From Phycisphaerales bacterium UBA5793 (lineage in GTDB: Bacteria > Planctomycetota > Phycisphaerae > Phycisphaerales > UBA5793), in contig DIDT01000045.1 of the NCBI GenBank assembly GCA_002418285.1, positions 62,001-126,000 on the forward strand: a stretch of DNA of 64,000 nt, given 5' to 3'. Shown one piece after another: positions 43,095-52,340 of the stretch. The position numbers and the translations under genes were made by a program. Under the pieces are notes generated by a model. That model was not told where the DNA came from. It did no database searches and saw only the letters and a program-made list of their open reading frames with translations. How positions within the stretch are numbered: position 1 is the first letter of the stretch; every line of letters begins with the position of its first letter.

Positions 43095-44171
43095 CTACTG
43101 CAGTCGCCGCTCGACCATGGCGGCGATCGCCTTGACCTTTTCCGCCTGCGACGCGTGTACGACCAGCGTGGCGTCGGCGGTGCGAACGATGATGAGATCC
43201 TCGCAGCCGACTACGGCGATCGTGTGGGTCGGATCGTCGGCGATGGCGGTGATCGAACGGGAGTCGAGCGAGGCGAGCCGGGCGTTGATGCGGTTGCCCT
43301 GTCCATCGCGATCCAGCGTCTGGGCCAGGGCGGGCCAACTGCCGATGTCGAGCCAGTTCACGTCCATGGGCACGGCACCGACCTTGCCGCCGGGCTCGCG
43401 GGAGAGCGGTTCCATGATGCCGTGATCTACGCTGACGCGGGGCAGTGTGGGGTAGACCGACGCCAGGACATCGGCCTGCTGCGGCGTGGTCCAGGCCGAG
43501 CCAATCCTGGTGATGCCAGCGGCGATGTCCGGCTGGTGGCGGGCCAGCGCGTCAAGGAACCCGCGTGCCGAGAAGACGAACATCCCGCTGTTCCAGCCAT
43601 ACCGGCCGGATTCGATGAACTGCCGCGCCCGCTCCACATCAGGCTTTTCAGTAAAGGAGACCACGCGACAGGCAGGTGTGAAGCCGTCAATGATCTTCCC
43701 CTGTTCGATGTAGCCATAGCCGGTTGCGGCGTGTGTGGCGGCAATGGCGAAAACGACGGCGCGCTGCGGGTCGTCTTCAACCAGACTGAAGCCGAGATCG
43801 AAGAGGCGCGCAAAGCGGTCGAGTGGATCGATGAGATGGTCGGCGGTAAGCACGCCGAACACGGCATCGGGATCGCGCCTGGCCAGGACCGCGGCGCTCA
43901 GCGCGATGGCCGCACACGTGTCGCGACCTTCGGGCTCACTGATGTACTGTGCGGCGTCGGCCAGCCGCGCATCGAGTACGGCCGCCCGCATCGATTCACC
44001 GGCGCAAATGTGGACGCGCTCAGCCTCGACCAGCGCTTCACCGCGGCGCACGGCCAGCTCAAGCAGGCTCCGGCCGCTGACGAGCGGCAGCAGTTGCTTG
44101 GGCCGATCGGTCCGGCTCATGGGCCACAGCCGCGTGCCCGAGCCACCCGCGATGATCACCACGTGTCGCAT
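43095..44171 (-). CDS. manC: Mannose-1-phosphate guanylyltransferase
   Basis: A 358-residue nucleotidyltransferase making GDP-mannose from mannose-1-phosphate and GTP. It has the signature GGSGTRLWPMSRTDRPKQLL (8-27), EPEGRDTCAAIALSA, GVLTADHLI, YGYIEQGK, FTEKPDVERARQFI, WNSGMFVF and DVNWLDIGSWPALAQ. The length fits the single-domain form without a phosphomannose isomerase domain. GDP-mannose feeds exopolysaccharide and glycan synthesis. Seven bases separate its start from the stop of the small conserved gene upstream, so it belongs to the ruvA-containing operon. Confidence 0.93.
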   Translation of the reverse strand: MRHVVIIAGGSGTRLWPMSRTDRPKQLLPLVSGRSLLELAVRRGEALVEAERVHICAGESMRAAVLDARLADAAQYISEPEGRDTCAAIALSAAVLARRDPDAVFGVLTADHLIDPLDRFARLFDLGFSLVEDDPQRAVVFAIAATHAATGYGYIEQGKIIDGFTPACRVVSFTEKPDVERARQFIESGRYGWNSGMFVFSARGFLDALARHQPDIAAGITRIGSAWTTPQQADVLASVYPTLPRVSVDHGIMEPLSREPGGKVGAVPMDVNWLDIGSWPALAQTLDRDGQGNRINARLASLDSRSITAIADDPTHTIAVVGCEDLIIVRTADATLVVHASQAEKVKAIAAMVERRLQ

Positions 44172-44178
44172 GAATCGC

Positions 44179-44454
44179 TCACAGTTCCGTCAGGTCGCCT
44201 TCCTGCTCAATCTTGACATCCTCGTAGGGCGCGGTGAAGCGGCGGTAGAACTCCTGCTGCACGCAGTTGAGTAGACCGACGACTTCGTTGTGATCGGCGT
44301 AGCGCATCGAATTGCCGTACACGCGCTGGATGAGCAGGCTGATGATGTAGTTCATGTGGCCCGGCCGGGCCATGCGATCGGGCGGCACGAGGCGCGCCAG
44401 TTCGTCAATGGCTTTCTGATATTGGGCACGGTCCTTGCGGGCGATGTAGGGCAC
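44179..44454 (-). CDS. Small conserved-type protein of unknown function
   Basis: A 91-residue soluble protein: MPYIARKDRAQYQKAIDELA, RLVPPDRMARPGHMNYIISL, then LIQRVYGNSMRYADHNEVVG and an acidic end. The pattern MPYI..(D/E)R...(L/I)...GxxNYII resembles a widespread short family sometimes annotated DUF6899; I am not certain of that name. It sits between ruvA and manC with 7-22 base gaps, in one operon. Confidence 0.6.
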   Translation of the reverse strand: MPYIARKDRAQYQKAIDELARLVPPDRMARPGHMNYIISLLIQRVYGNSMRYADHNEVVGLLNCVQQEFYRRFTAPYEDVKIEQEGDLTEL

Positions 44455-44476
44455 CGTCGCTCTCCTTGCAGTCTGT

Positions 44477-45106
44477 TCAGCCAGTCTTGATGCGGAATGC
44501 GGCCGTCACCAGCGCCTGGGCGTCGGCGATTTCAGGTTCGAGCGTCAGGGCGCGATCGATCCACTGCACCGCCAGGTGGCGCGGCTCGCCAAGTCGAATG
44601 AGCACCGCCAGCGCATCGTGCGCCATGCCGCTGCGACCGGCGTCTTTCACTTCCGATGTCGACGCTGCGGGGCCACCGGCGAGGAACGGCTCCATCTTTT
44701 CGTGGAGTTCGGCCACGATCGTTTCGGCGGTTCGGCGGCCGATCTCGGGCAGCGTCTTGAGCGTATCCAGATCGCGTGAGGCGATGGCCGCGGCGATGGT
44801 GCGCGTCGGCAGGGCCATGGCCCGAAGCGCCTTGCGGTTGCCGATACCCTTGACCGTCGTGAACAACTCGAAGAAGTCGCGATCAGCAGGCGAGGAGAAT
44901 CCGATCAATCGGGGCAGCAGCGTCGTACCCTGGCCCTGGGCTTCGAAGTAGTGGAACGTGTCGAAGGCAGCTTCGGCGCCCACCCTCCCATGCAGGCTCT
45001 GCAGATCGAAGGCGGGCACGAAGAGTTCGTACACCATCGGCCCGACGCGCAAGTGTACGCAGGGAGCCTCCACCGCCACGATTTCGCCTTCGATTCGGAC
45101 GATCAT
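44477..45106 (-). CDS. ruvA: Holliday junction branch migration protein RuvA
   Basis: A 209-residue RuvA. The ATG at 45106 gives the standard start MIVRIEGEIVAVEAPCVHLR; an in-frame Met at 45199 would overlap the upstream gene. Domain I is the OB-fold. Domain II carries two helix-hairpin-helix motifs (FFELFTTVKGIGNRKALRAM and LPEIGRRTAETIVAELHEKM) that contact the junction. Domain III at the C-terminus (AVLIRLGEPRHLAVQWIDRA) binds RuvB. Neither ruvB nor ruvC is present here. It starts 16 bases after the acyltransferase stop. Confidence 0.93.
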   Translation of the reverse strand: MIVRIEGEIVAVEAPCVHLRVGPMVYELFVPAFDLQSLHGRVGAEAAFDTFHYFEAQGQGTTLLPRLIGFSSPADRDFFELFTTVKGIGNRKALRAMALPTRTIAAAIASRDLDTLKTLPEIGRRTAETIVAELHEKMEPFLAGGPAASTSEVKDAGRSGMAHDALAVLIRLGEPRHLAVQWIDRALTLEPEIADAQALVTAAFRIKTG

Positions 45107-45122
45107 GTACGGACATCGTAGG

Positions 45123-45908
45123 TCATGCGCGGGCCGGCTCGACGCTGGGTGAATCGATTGCAGCGAGATTCGAATCCACCACCTGATCCGCATCGACATC
45201 GCAGGTCGGCCAGCCGGACATCTCGGCGATGCGATCGCGAATCTGCTGGGTGATTTCCGCTGCGTCCTTCACACCCTCGAAGCGCATCGGCGGGCCAAAT
45301 TCGACGCGCGCCCGCCCCCGCGTCCACAGGCTCTCCATCGCCACGTCGACTCTGGGTGTACCACTAATCCAAACGGGGATCACGGTGGCGTGCGATCGGG
45401 CGACGAGAAACCCGACGCCGCTGTGAAACTTGCGGAGCGTTTCTGGCGGTCGCTCGATGCCGCCTTCCGGGAAGATGCCAATCACGCCACCCGCCTTGAG
45501 ATGGCGCAGGGCCTCACGGGTGGAGGCAAAGTCCCTGCCGTTTCGCTCCACGAGGATGATGCGGCCGTAGCGTGTGAACCAGTCCACGAACCCGCGGTTC
45601 ATTTCGCGCATCATCATCCATCGCACTTCGAAGGGGCAGCCCGCCTGGATGAGCGTGGGGTCGGCCGCGCCGGTGTGGTTTGAGACAACGATGATCGGTC
45701 GCGGCAGCTCGGCGAGCCTGTCCTTGCCGATGTGCCTGGTGCGGTGAACGAGTCGGGCGTACACCCGAAACACGAACCAGATCATTACGCCTGACCACGT
45801 CGGCCGCGGACAGCTTTCCAACCAGCGTTGCAGCCACTGCGCCGCGCCAACCGAGAGGACGATCACGAGCAGACCGACGAGGATGGGAGCGGCATACGAC
45901 ATCACCAC
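45123..45908 (-). CDS. 1-acyl-glycerol-3-phosphate acyltransferase-like protein (PlsC family)
   Basis: A 261-residue membrane acyltransferase. The N-terminal hydrophobic helix (APILVGLLVIVLSVGAAQWL) is followed by acyltransferase motif I NHTGAAD (HX4D), the motif II region (GRIILVER), motif III FPEGG and motif IV IPVWISG. The family transfers an acyl chain to lysophosphatidate in phospholipid synthesis, but relatives also acylate other lipids, so the exact substrate is open. It is the first gene of the leftward operon that includes ruvA, manC and nuoH. Confidence 0.88.
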   Translation of the reverse strand: MVMSYAAPILVGLLVIVLSVGAAQWLQRWLESCPRPTWSGVMIWFVFRVYARLVHRTRHIGKDRLAELPRPIIVVSNHTGAADPTLIQAGCPFEVRWMMMREMNRGFVDWFTRYGRIILVERNGRDFASTREALRHLKAGGVIGIFPEGGIERPPETLRKFHSGVGFLVARSHATVIPVWISGTPRVDVAMESLWTRGRARVEFGPPMRFEGVKDAAEITQQIRDRIAEMSGWPTCDVDADQVVDSNLAAIDSPSVEPARA

Positions 45909-46274
45909 GCGTCACAATCGGCAGCTCGGAGCGGAAGTCAACACTTGGCCGGCACATCGGGTTCGGATCTGCATATTGCTGCCAGATCAGGGCATCGGGC
46001 GCATCCGGAGAACCGGCAGGGTTCATCGGCCGACGAGCCCATATGTGCATGCCAAAACGCTCCGGTGCATGGTGCACCGTTTCCTTCGCGAGCCCGGATC
46101 GTCCGGTGACGATTCGGGCTCACTTTTTCTGTGCGTCGACCTCCCGAGAGGATTAGGATCACTTGAGCGAATCGAGCGACACGGCTAATGTGTCGGAGTT
46201 TATCGTCACCACACCGTGTCCCGCCACGCGATCGGCCCATTCCATGTCCCACACGCCCGACAACAGGGAGACCC
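45909..46274 (+). promoter_or_regulatory. carB leader region with hairpins
   Basis: This 366-base gap separates plsC-like (leftward) and carB (rightward). It contains a small hairpin CGGTGCA-TGG-TGCACCG at 46063-46079, followed 10 bases later by the terminator-like hairpin at 46090-46121. Together they form a possible transcription-attenuation leader for carB. A short frame from 46069 to 46188 overlaps the hairpins but has no obvious leader-peptide signature (no Arg or pyrimidine-linked codon run). Confidence 0.45.
46090..46128 (+). terminator. Terminator-like hairpin in carB leader
   Basis: GAGCCCGGATCGTC (46090-46103) pairs with GACGATTCGGGCTC (46108-46121) around the loop CGGT, with one G-T wobble. 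It is followed by A-C-TTTTT-CT. It reads in the carB direction about 150 bases before the carB start and has no gene upstream to terminate, so attenuation of carB is the simplest explanation. Confidence 0.65.
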
Positions 46275-49200
46275 ATGCCGCGGCGCGCTGATATCCGCAC
46301 GATCCTGATCATCGGGTCCGGTCCCATTGTGATCGGACAGGGTTGCGAATTTGATTACTCGGGGACACAGGCGTGCAAGGCCCTCAAGGAAGAGGGCTAC
46401 CGGGTCGTGCTGGTCAATTCGAACCCGGCCACGATCATGACCGATCCGGGATTCTCCGACCGGACGTACATCGAGCCCATCACCCCCGAGGCCGTCCGCA
46501 AGATCATCGCCAACGAGAAACGTCTCGGGAACCCCATCGACGCCCTGCTGCCGACACTGGGCGGCCAGACGGCGCTGAACTGCGCCTGCACCCTCTACGA
46601 CAACGGCACGCTCGAGGAGTTCGGCGTCGAGATGATCGGCGCCACCCGCGAAGTCATCCATCGGGCTGAAGACCGCGAGCAGTTTCGCCAGACGATCGAG
46701 TCCATCGGCCTTGAGCAGGCCCGCGCCCGCACGGTGACTGACATGGACGAAGCGCGGGAATTCATGGACGAGATCGGCCTGCCGGCGATCATCCGACCGG
46801 CGTTCACGCTCGGCGGCAGCGGCGGCGGCATCGCCTACAACGTCGACGAGTTCGAGGAGATTGTCCGGCGCGGCCTTGACGCCTCTCCCATTGGGCAGGT
46901 GCTCATTGATGAGTCGCTGTTGGGCTGGAAGGAATTCGAGCTCGAAGTCGTCCGCGACAAGGCGGACAACGTCGTCATCGTCTGCGGCATCGAGAACGTC
47001 GATCCGATGGGCGTGCACACCGGCGATTCGATCACCGTCGCGCCGATCCTCACGCTCACCGACAAGGAATACCAGCGAATGCGCGATGCGGCCATTGCCA
47101 TCATCCGCGCCATCGGCGTCGAGACGGGCGGATCGAACATCCAGTTCGCCACCAACCCGCAGACCGGCCGCATGATCGTCGTCGAGATGAACCCGCGCGT
47201 GTCGCGCTCCTCGGCCCTTGCGTCCAAGGCCACGGGCTTCCCCATCGCGCGCATCGCGACGAAACTGGCGATCGGTTACACGCTTGACGAGCTGCGCAAC
47301 GACATCACGGGGTCGACCAGCGCCTGCTTTGAGCCGACGATCGATTACATCGTCACTAAGATGCCGCGCTGGACCTTTGAGAAGTTCCCCGAGGCCGACG
47401 AGACGCTGACCACGCAGATGAAGAGTGTGGGTGAAGCGATGGCCATTGGCCGCACTTTCAAGGAAAGCCTCCAGAAGGCGATCCGGTCGATGGAAGTCAA
47501 GCGATTCGGCCTGGGTCTCGACAAGAACGACAAGTGGCTCGAGGCGACGCGCGCCATCGAGCACAATCGTCAACTGACGCTCGACATCAACAGCCCGACG
47601 GGGTTGGCTGCGGACGGCTCGGCGGTCGTCTGGCCGATCGAGACTGAAAAACTCCGCCGCAAACTCGGCGTTCCCAGCCAGGGCCGTCTGTACTACATCC
47701 GATACGCGATGAAGATGGGCTGGACGGACGATCAGATTCATGACCTGACGCGCATTGATCGCTGGTTTCTTGATCAGATTCGTCAGCTTGTCGAGTTTGA
47801 GAGCATGCTCTGCGCCTACTCGACGCTTGAGGAGGTGCCTCGCGAAGTGCTCGCCGAGGCGAAGCGACTCGGATACTCCGATCCACAACTTGCGAATCTC
47901 TACATCGGCGACATCTCGACGCCGTCGATCATGCGGGTGCGCGAACATCGTCAGCGCATGGGTATCGAGCCGGTGTACAAGCTCGTCGACACCTGCGCCG
48001 CCGAGTTCGAGGCCATCACGCCCTATTACTACTCGACCTACGAGACGCCCTACGCACTGACCGGCGACACCACCTCGATCGTCAGTGGCTGCGAGGACGA
48101 GATCCGCATTACCGATCGCCGCAAGGTGGTGATCCTCGGAGGCGGGCCCAATCGGATTGGCCAGGGCATCGAGTTTGACTACTGCTGCTGCCAGGCGTCC
48201 TTTGCGATGCGCGAATTGGGCTTCGAGTCGGTCATGATCAACTCGAATCCGGAAACGGTCTCGACCGATTTCGACACGTCAGACCTCCTCTTCTTCGAGC
48301 CGCTTACGCTTGAAGATACACTCAATGTGATCGAGCGCCTCAACGGTCGGCCGCTGGGCGGGCAGGGCACTGACGAACTCGGGCGCAACGGGCTGGTCCA
48401 CGGCGTGATCGTGCAGTACGGCGGCCAGACGCCGCTCAACCTCGCGCACGGCCTGCTGGCCGGTGGCGCGCCGATCATCGGCACCAGCGTTGATTCGATC
48501 GACCTGGCCGAAGATCGTGATCGCTTCCGCGATCTGCTCAATCGAATTGGCCTCATGCAGCCGCGCAGCGGCATCGCAAGGAGCATCGACCAGGCGGTCA
48601 AGATCGCGTCGACAATCGGCTACCCCGTGCTCGTGCGGCCCAGCTACGTCCTTGGCGGGCGCGGCATGGAGATCTGTGACGACCAGAAGTCGTTGCTGGG
48701 CTACATGGCCAAGGCCGTCGTCGCCAGCGACCTGAGCAATGCTCCAATTCTCATCGACCAGTTCCTCGACGACGCCTACGAAGTTGATGTCGATGTCATC
48801 GCCGACTACGCGCATGATCGAGAAGATGGCCGGGCTCTGGTCTGCGGCGTGATGGAACACATCGAGCAGGCCGGTGTGCACAGCGGCGATTCGGCGTGCA
48901 CCCTGCCGCCCTTCAGCCTGCACGCGCCGATCGTCAATCGCATCAAAGCGGTCTCGCGGCAGCTCGCCGAGGGTCTGCGCGTGCAGGGGTTGATGAACGT
49001 CCAACTGGCCGTCAAGGAAAACAGCGAACTCGGCGATGAAATCTTCATTCTTGAAGTCAATCCCCGCGCTTCGCGCACAGTTCCGTTTGTGAGCAAGGCG
49101 ACGGGCGTCTCCTGGGCCCGAGCCGCAGCGAAGATCATGGCGGGTGAGCGGATTGAGAGCCTCGGCCTGGCCGAGAACACCGATCCTCGCTTCATCTCTG

Positions 49201-49805
49201 TCAAGGAATCGGTCTTCCCGTTCAAGAAATTCCCGGGTGTTGACGTTATCCTCGGCCCCGAGATGCGATCGACGGGCGAAGTCATGGGCGTCGATCGCGA
49301 TTTCGAACTCGCCTACGCCAAGGCGCTCATGGGCGCCGGCGTCTTCCTGCCGACTTCAGGCAACGTCTTTATCTCGGTGCGCGAGACCGACAAGGAAGCG
49401 ATTGTCGATCTGGTGCGCAAACTCGTGGCGCTGGGCTTTGGCGTCTATACGACCAACGGAACGCACCGCACGCTGCTGGACCATGGCATCGAAACCAAGG
49501 TCCTGCGCAAGATCAGCGAGGGGGTGCGCCCCAACGTGCTGGACATGATCAAGAACCGCGAACTGCAGATGATCATCAACACGCCGACCCGCAAGGGCGC
49601 CAAGACGGACGAAGGCAAGATTCGAGCCGCCGTCGTCCGGCAGGGAATCCCCATGGCAACCACACGCACGTGCGCCGCGGCTGTGGTTCGCGCGATTGAA
49701 GCCCTGCGGGCCTCGCAGTGGCGGGTGTCCGCGTTGCAGGATCACTATCCCAACGGCGCTGCGCCGGTCGTCGTCAAATCAGCCGAGCGCGTCACCGCGC
49801 ACTGA
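46275..49805 (+). CDS. carB: Carbamoyl-phosphate synthase large subunit
   Basis: A 1176-residue CarB, longer than the roughly 1070-residue E. coli enzyme. It makes carbamoyl phosphate from bicarbonate, ammonia and two ATP for arginine and pyrimidine synthesis. The start ATG at 46275 follows AGGGAGACCC; the open frame begins at 46188. Two homologous ATP-grasp halves are clear: first SGPIVIGQGCEFDYSGTQAC, FTLGGSGGG and EMNPRVSRSSALASKATGFP, then GGGPNRIGQGIEFDYCCCQA, YVLGGRGME and EVNPRASRTVPFVSKATGV. The C-terminal MGS-like allosteric domain (about 1060-1170) ends near ASQWRVSALQDHYPN. Its small partner carA is not in the window. Its last 27 bases overlap the convergent zinc-ribbon gene. Confidence 0.96.
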   Translation: MPRRADIRTILIIGSGPIVIGQGCEFDYSGTQACKALKEEGYRVVLVNSNPATIMTDPGFSDRTYIEPITPEAVRKIIANEKRLGNPIDALLPTLGGQTALNCACTLYDNGTLEEFGVEMIGATREVIHRAEDREQFRQTIESIGLEQARARTVTDMDEAREFMDEIGLPAIIRPAFTLGGSGGGIAYNVDEFEEIVRRGLDASPIGQVLIDESLLGWKEFELEVVRDKADNVVIVCGIENVDPMGVHTGDSITVAPILTLTDKEYQRMRDAAIAIIRAIGVETGGSNIQFATNPQTGRMIVVEMNPRVSRSSALASKATGFPIARIATKLAIGYTLDELRNDITGSTSACFEPTIDYIVTKMPRWTFEKFPEADETLTTQMKSVGEAMAIGRTFKESLQKAIRSMEVKRFGLGLDKNDKWLEATRAIEHNRQLTLDINSPTGLAADGSAVVWPIETEKLRRKLGVPSQGRLYYIRYAMKMGWTDDQIHDLTRIDRWFLDQIRQLVEFESMLCAYSTLEEVPREVLAEAKRLGYSDPQLANLYIGDISTPSIMRVREHRQRMGIEPVYKLVDTCAAEFEAITPYYYSTYETPYALTGDTTSIVSGCEDEIRITDRRKVVILGGGPNRIGQGIEFDYCCCQASFAMRELGFESVMINSNPETVSTDFDTSDLLFFEPLTLEDTLNVIERLNGRPLGGQGTDELGRNGLVHGVIVQYGGQTPLNLAHGLLAGGAPIIGTSVDSIDLAEDRDRFRDLLNRIGLMQPRSGIARSIDQAVKIASTIGYPVLVRPSYVLGGRGMEICDDQKSLLGYMAKAVVASDLSNAPILIDQFLDDAYEVDVDVIADYAHDREDGRALVCGVMEHIEQAGVHSGDSACTLPPFSLHAPIVNRIKAVSRQLAEGLRVQGLMNVQLAVKENSELGDEIFILEVNPRASRTVPFVSKATGVSWARAAAKIMAGERIESLGLAENTDPRFISVKESVFPFKKFPGVDVILGPEMRSTGEVMGVDRDFELAYAKALMGAGVFLPTSGNVFISVRETDKEAIVDLVRKLVALGFGVYTTNGTHRTLLDHGIETKVLRKISEGVRPNVLDMIKNRELQMIINTPTRKGAKTDEGKIRAAVVRQGIPMATTRTCAAAVVRAIEALRASQWRVSALQDHYPNGAAPVVVKSAERVTAH

Positions 49806-50714
49806 ACGCGTCATTCGTTCCACAATCTCCGACGGAATCGCTTTGCCGCACTCGGGGCACTTTTCGGCCGTGATGCCGCGCAGGTCGTAGCCGCATTCCA
49901 GGCACACCGGAACCAGTAAGCGCTGCCGGTACTTCTCGCGCTTGTAGAGCAGGACGATGCCGGGTCCGAAAACCCAGAGCAACGCGGTGCCCCCGAAGAC
50001 CAGTCCCGTGTACGAGCCACGGCAGCAGTAGCAGTCGTCGCGCCGATACGCAAAGGCATGCACGGTCGTCGCTACGAAGACTTCAAGAACGCTGCCCACG
50101 AGTAGCCCGCGAATCATCTTCGTCATCTGCGTGTATCGATCGCCGGCCTTCCAGTACCGCCAGAAGAGAAACGCCCATAGCGCCCAGGCGACGCCGATGG
50201 CGAGGAGTCCGGGCCAGACGCGAAACTCCGCCTCCCCTGGCGAAAGAACGCTCGAACCGGTTTGGGCAATCGGCGTCTGTTGGGGCGGTCCGGAATCCGA
50301 CGAGTCAATGGCTGATCTCACATCCCCATTGGTCGTAACGATGTATCGCCACCAGTCGGGAATCTCCAGGATGGTGGCAAGCGCGCCGACGGAGAGCAGC
50401 GAGGCGATCAGCGCTGCCGCGAAGATCGAGCGCTTCATCGGACGACCCGCGAGCGTCTGTCGCATTGTCCACTGCTTGCGCGGCCGCAGAAACAGCCACT
50501 GCGTGCAGAAGAACAGGCCAAGGTAGATGCACAACACCGCGGCATAGACGGTCGCCGACTCAGAACTGAATCCAATGACACCGAGCAGTCCGATGGCCTC
50601 GCGGCCGGCCACGAGCGGGAATGACACCCAGCCCACGCCGGCAATTAGCAGCGCGACTCCTGCGATGAGCAGTGCCCGTCTTCCCCATACCCCTGCCCGT
50701 TGTCCTCGCGTCAT
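49779..50714 (-). CDS. Multi-span membrane protein with C-terminal CGYDLRG zinc ribbon
   Basis: A 311-residue protein with about six hydrophobic spans (ALLIAGVALLIAGVGWVSFP; YAAVLCIYLGLFFCTQWLFL; SIFAAALIASLLSVGALAT; LLAIGVAWALWAFLFWRYW and others). It ends in the zinc ribbon CLECGYDLRG...CPECG (about 275-296). The same ribbon occurs in the protein at 34393. It overlaps the 3' end of carB by 27 bases in convergent orientation. It is the last gene of the leftward thiL operon, 60 bases after the AsmA-like gene. Function unknown. Confidence 0.6.
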   Translation of the reverse strand: MTRGQRAGVWGRRALLIAGVALLIAGVGWVSFPLVAGREAIGLLGVIGFSSESATVYAAVLCIYLGLFFCTQWLFLRPRKQWTMRQTLAGRPMKRSIFAAALIASLLSVGALATILEIPDWWRYIVTTNGDVRSAIDSSDSGPPQQTPIAQTGSSVLSPGEAEFRVWPGLLAIGVAWALWAFLFWRYWKAGDRYTQMTKMIRGLLVGSVLEVFVATTVHAFAYRRDDCYCCRGSYTGLVFGGTALLWVFGPGIVLLYKREKYRQRLLVPVCLECGYDLRGITAEKCPECGKAIPSEIVERMTRSVRGDALG

Positions 50715-50774
50715 CGCCTCTCACCCGTTCATGCCTCATCTTCGAACCGACGACACAGGGTGAAAGTCTATTCC

Positions 50775-52334
50775 TCAACCTCCCGCGCCGATCCCGAGTG
50801 GTTTGACAGAGACACTTGGCTTGCTGAGCGAGCCGCTCACGTAGTACTTGACCAGTGAGTCGGTGATCTTGCCGAAGAGGTCGCCGATGGCGCCCAGTCC
50901 CTTCTGCACTTTCTCCATGGGACCGGCGTTGACGGCCAGCGACAGACGCTGATCGTAATACACCTTGCCGTCGCCACGTGCGGCAATGACGGGCGAAACC
51001 AATTCCAGTTTGCCGATCGCCAGGTGATCGGGCATGAAGCGATACTCGACGAGCGCTACATCCGCCCCCACGTCCTTCTTACCTCCGAAACGTGCAGAAG
51101 CGGCCCTGGCGAGATCTGAGATGACCGGCAAATTGACAAGACGGCCCTTCTCAATGTTGAGCGTACCGCTGCCTTTGATTGATTCGAGCGGCGTCAGTGC
51201 GTTGGTGCGCACTCTGCCCGCTGCCTTGAGAATGCCGTCATAGGACGGCGACCGGTCAGGTGATGTGGTCGCCAGCGTCTGTTTGAGATTGATCTTTGAG
51301 GCTTCATAAGCCGCGCTCACCGGCATGGTGTCTTCGAGACTGACCGTCGCCTGCGCTCCTGCGCTGCCCGAGAGCAGGTCCGCCTGCGCGTCGAGGCTTA
51401 CGGACCGATCCGCCATCTTCGCAGTCAGGCGCACTTCATCGATCGGCAGCACAGTCTCGCCAAAGGAGGCAAACGCATCCCGCAGGGTCATGCTGAGATC
51501 GGCGGTGCTGCCCAGCGGGTCCGTCGCCGAGATCGTGCCGTTCAGCGTGGCCGACAACGCGCCGCGCAGCGCGTATTGGCGCACGAGCGTCTGAATCTGG
51601 GGCGGCAACGTCTCGTACTGCGCTTCGTGCAACTCCATCTTCGCCGTCAACGCAGCCAACTCGAGCAGGATCGAATCGATGTTGAACCGGCCGTCGAACC
51701 GGATTTCGAGTTGTGGAGCGCGGCTCATGTCGCCCTTCATGGCGTACCACCCCGGATCATCCGCATCCGGCGTTGTATCCAGGGCGGTCGTGACGCCTCG
51801 TAGCACCATCGGCTGCTCGTTGGTGTTGCTGCGATACTCGATCTGACCATCGTTGATCTCAATACGCCGCATGGCCAGCACTTCGCTGAGCCGATAGTTC
51901 TCCGGAGCTGCATCAAGCCCCTCATCGAGCACTTCCGGTCTGACAAGCGAATCCCATCCGATCAGCGCCCCAGATTCATCCTGAGCAAAGTAGAGCGACG
52001 GTGCATCGAGGGTCACCTTTGCGATCTGGATCGGCTGATTCAGTCTGGGTATTTCCGCCAGTGTCAGCTTCAAACTTGCCACTTCAACCAGCGGCGTCGC
52101 ATCCTCGGCGAGAAGGCGAAGGCCGCTGAGAGTTACGCTGCCCGGCGCTTCATAATCGAGTTGATCAAACTCGACCTTGGCCGTCAGGTGCGACTCGATG
52201 ATGCCGACCACGCACCTGCCGACCCAGTTCTCCAGTTCACTCGAACCGGTGCGGCCAATGGTGGTGTAGACGTAGTATCCTGCAGCGCCGATCACGACGA
52301 TCAGCACTGCTGCGGCAACCCCAACACGTTTCAC
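50775..52334 (-). CDS. AsmA-like envelope protein
   Basis: A 519-residue protein with an N-terminal membrane anchor (VGVAAAVLIVVIGAAGYYVY) and a long beta-strand-rich periplasmic part. The features match the AsmA/DUF748 type: early VEFDQLDYEAPGSVTLSGLR and VEVASLKLTLAEIPRLNQPI, and a C-terminal block with GSGTLNIEKGRLVNLPVISDLA and AIGKLELVSPVIAARGDGKV. These proteins belong to the bridge-like lipid-transport superfamily acting on the outer membrane. The gene starts six bases after the stop of the small membrane protein gene, so the two are co-transcribed. Confidence 0.78.
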   Translation of the reverse strand: MKRVGVAAAVLIVVIGAAGYYVYTTIGRTGSSELENWVGRCVVGIIESHLTAKVEFDQLDYEAPGSVTLSGLRLLAEDATPLVEVASLKLTLAEIPRLNQPIQIAKVTLDAPSLYFAQDESGALIGWDSLVRPEVLDEGLDAAPENYRLSEVLAMRRIEINDGQIEYRSNTNEQPMVLRGVTTALDTTPDADDPGWYAMKGDMSRAPQLEIRFDGRFNIDSILLELAALTAKMELHEAQYETLPPQIQTLVRQYALRGALSATLNGTISATDPLGSTADLSMTLRDAFASFGETVLPIDEVRLTAKMADRSVSLDAQADLLSGSAGAQATVSLEDTMPVSAAYEASKINLKQTLATTSPDRSPSYDGILKAAGRVRTNALTPLESIKGSGTLNIEKGRLVNLPVISDLARAASARFGGKKDVGADVALVEYRFMPDHLAIGKLELVSPVIAARGDGKVYYDQRLSLAVNAGPMEKVQKGLGAIGDLFGKITDSLVKYYVSGSLSKPSVSVKPLGIGAGG

Positions 52335-52340
52335 GATCCA

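Noticed and set aside
42129..44216. A 695-codon open frame on the + strand
   Set aside because: It is antisense to nuoH and manC, which show strong family signatures. Its composition (His/Asp/Glu-rich) is that of a shadow frame.
46069..46188. Leader peptide for carB
   Set aside because: The short frame has no cluster of codons linked to arginine or pyrimidine supply and no clear ribosome-binding site.
46206..47948. A 580-codon frame on the - strand
   Set aside because: It is antisense to the first half of carB and has no recognisable domain.
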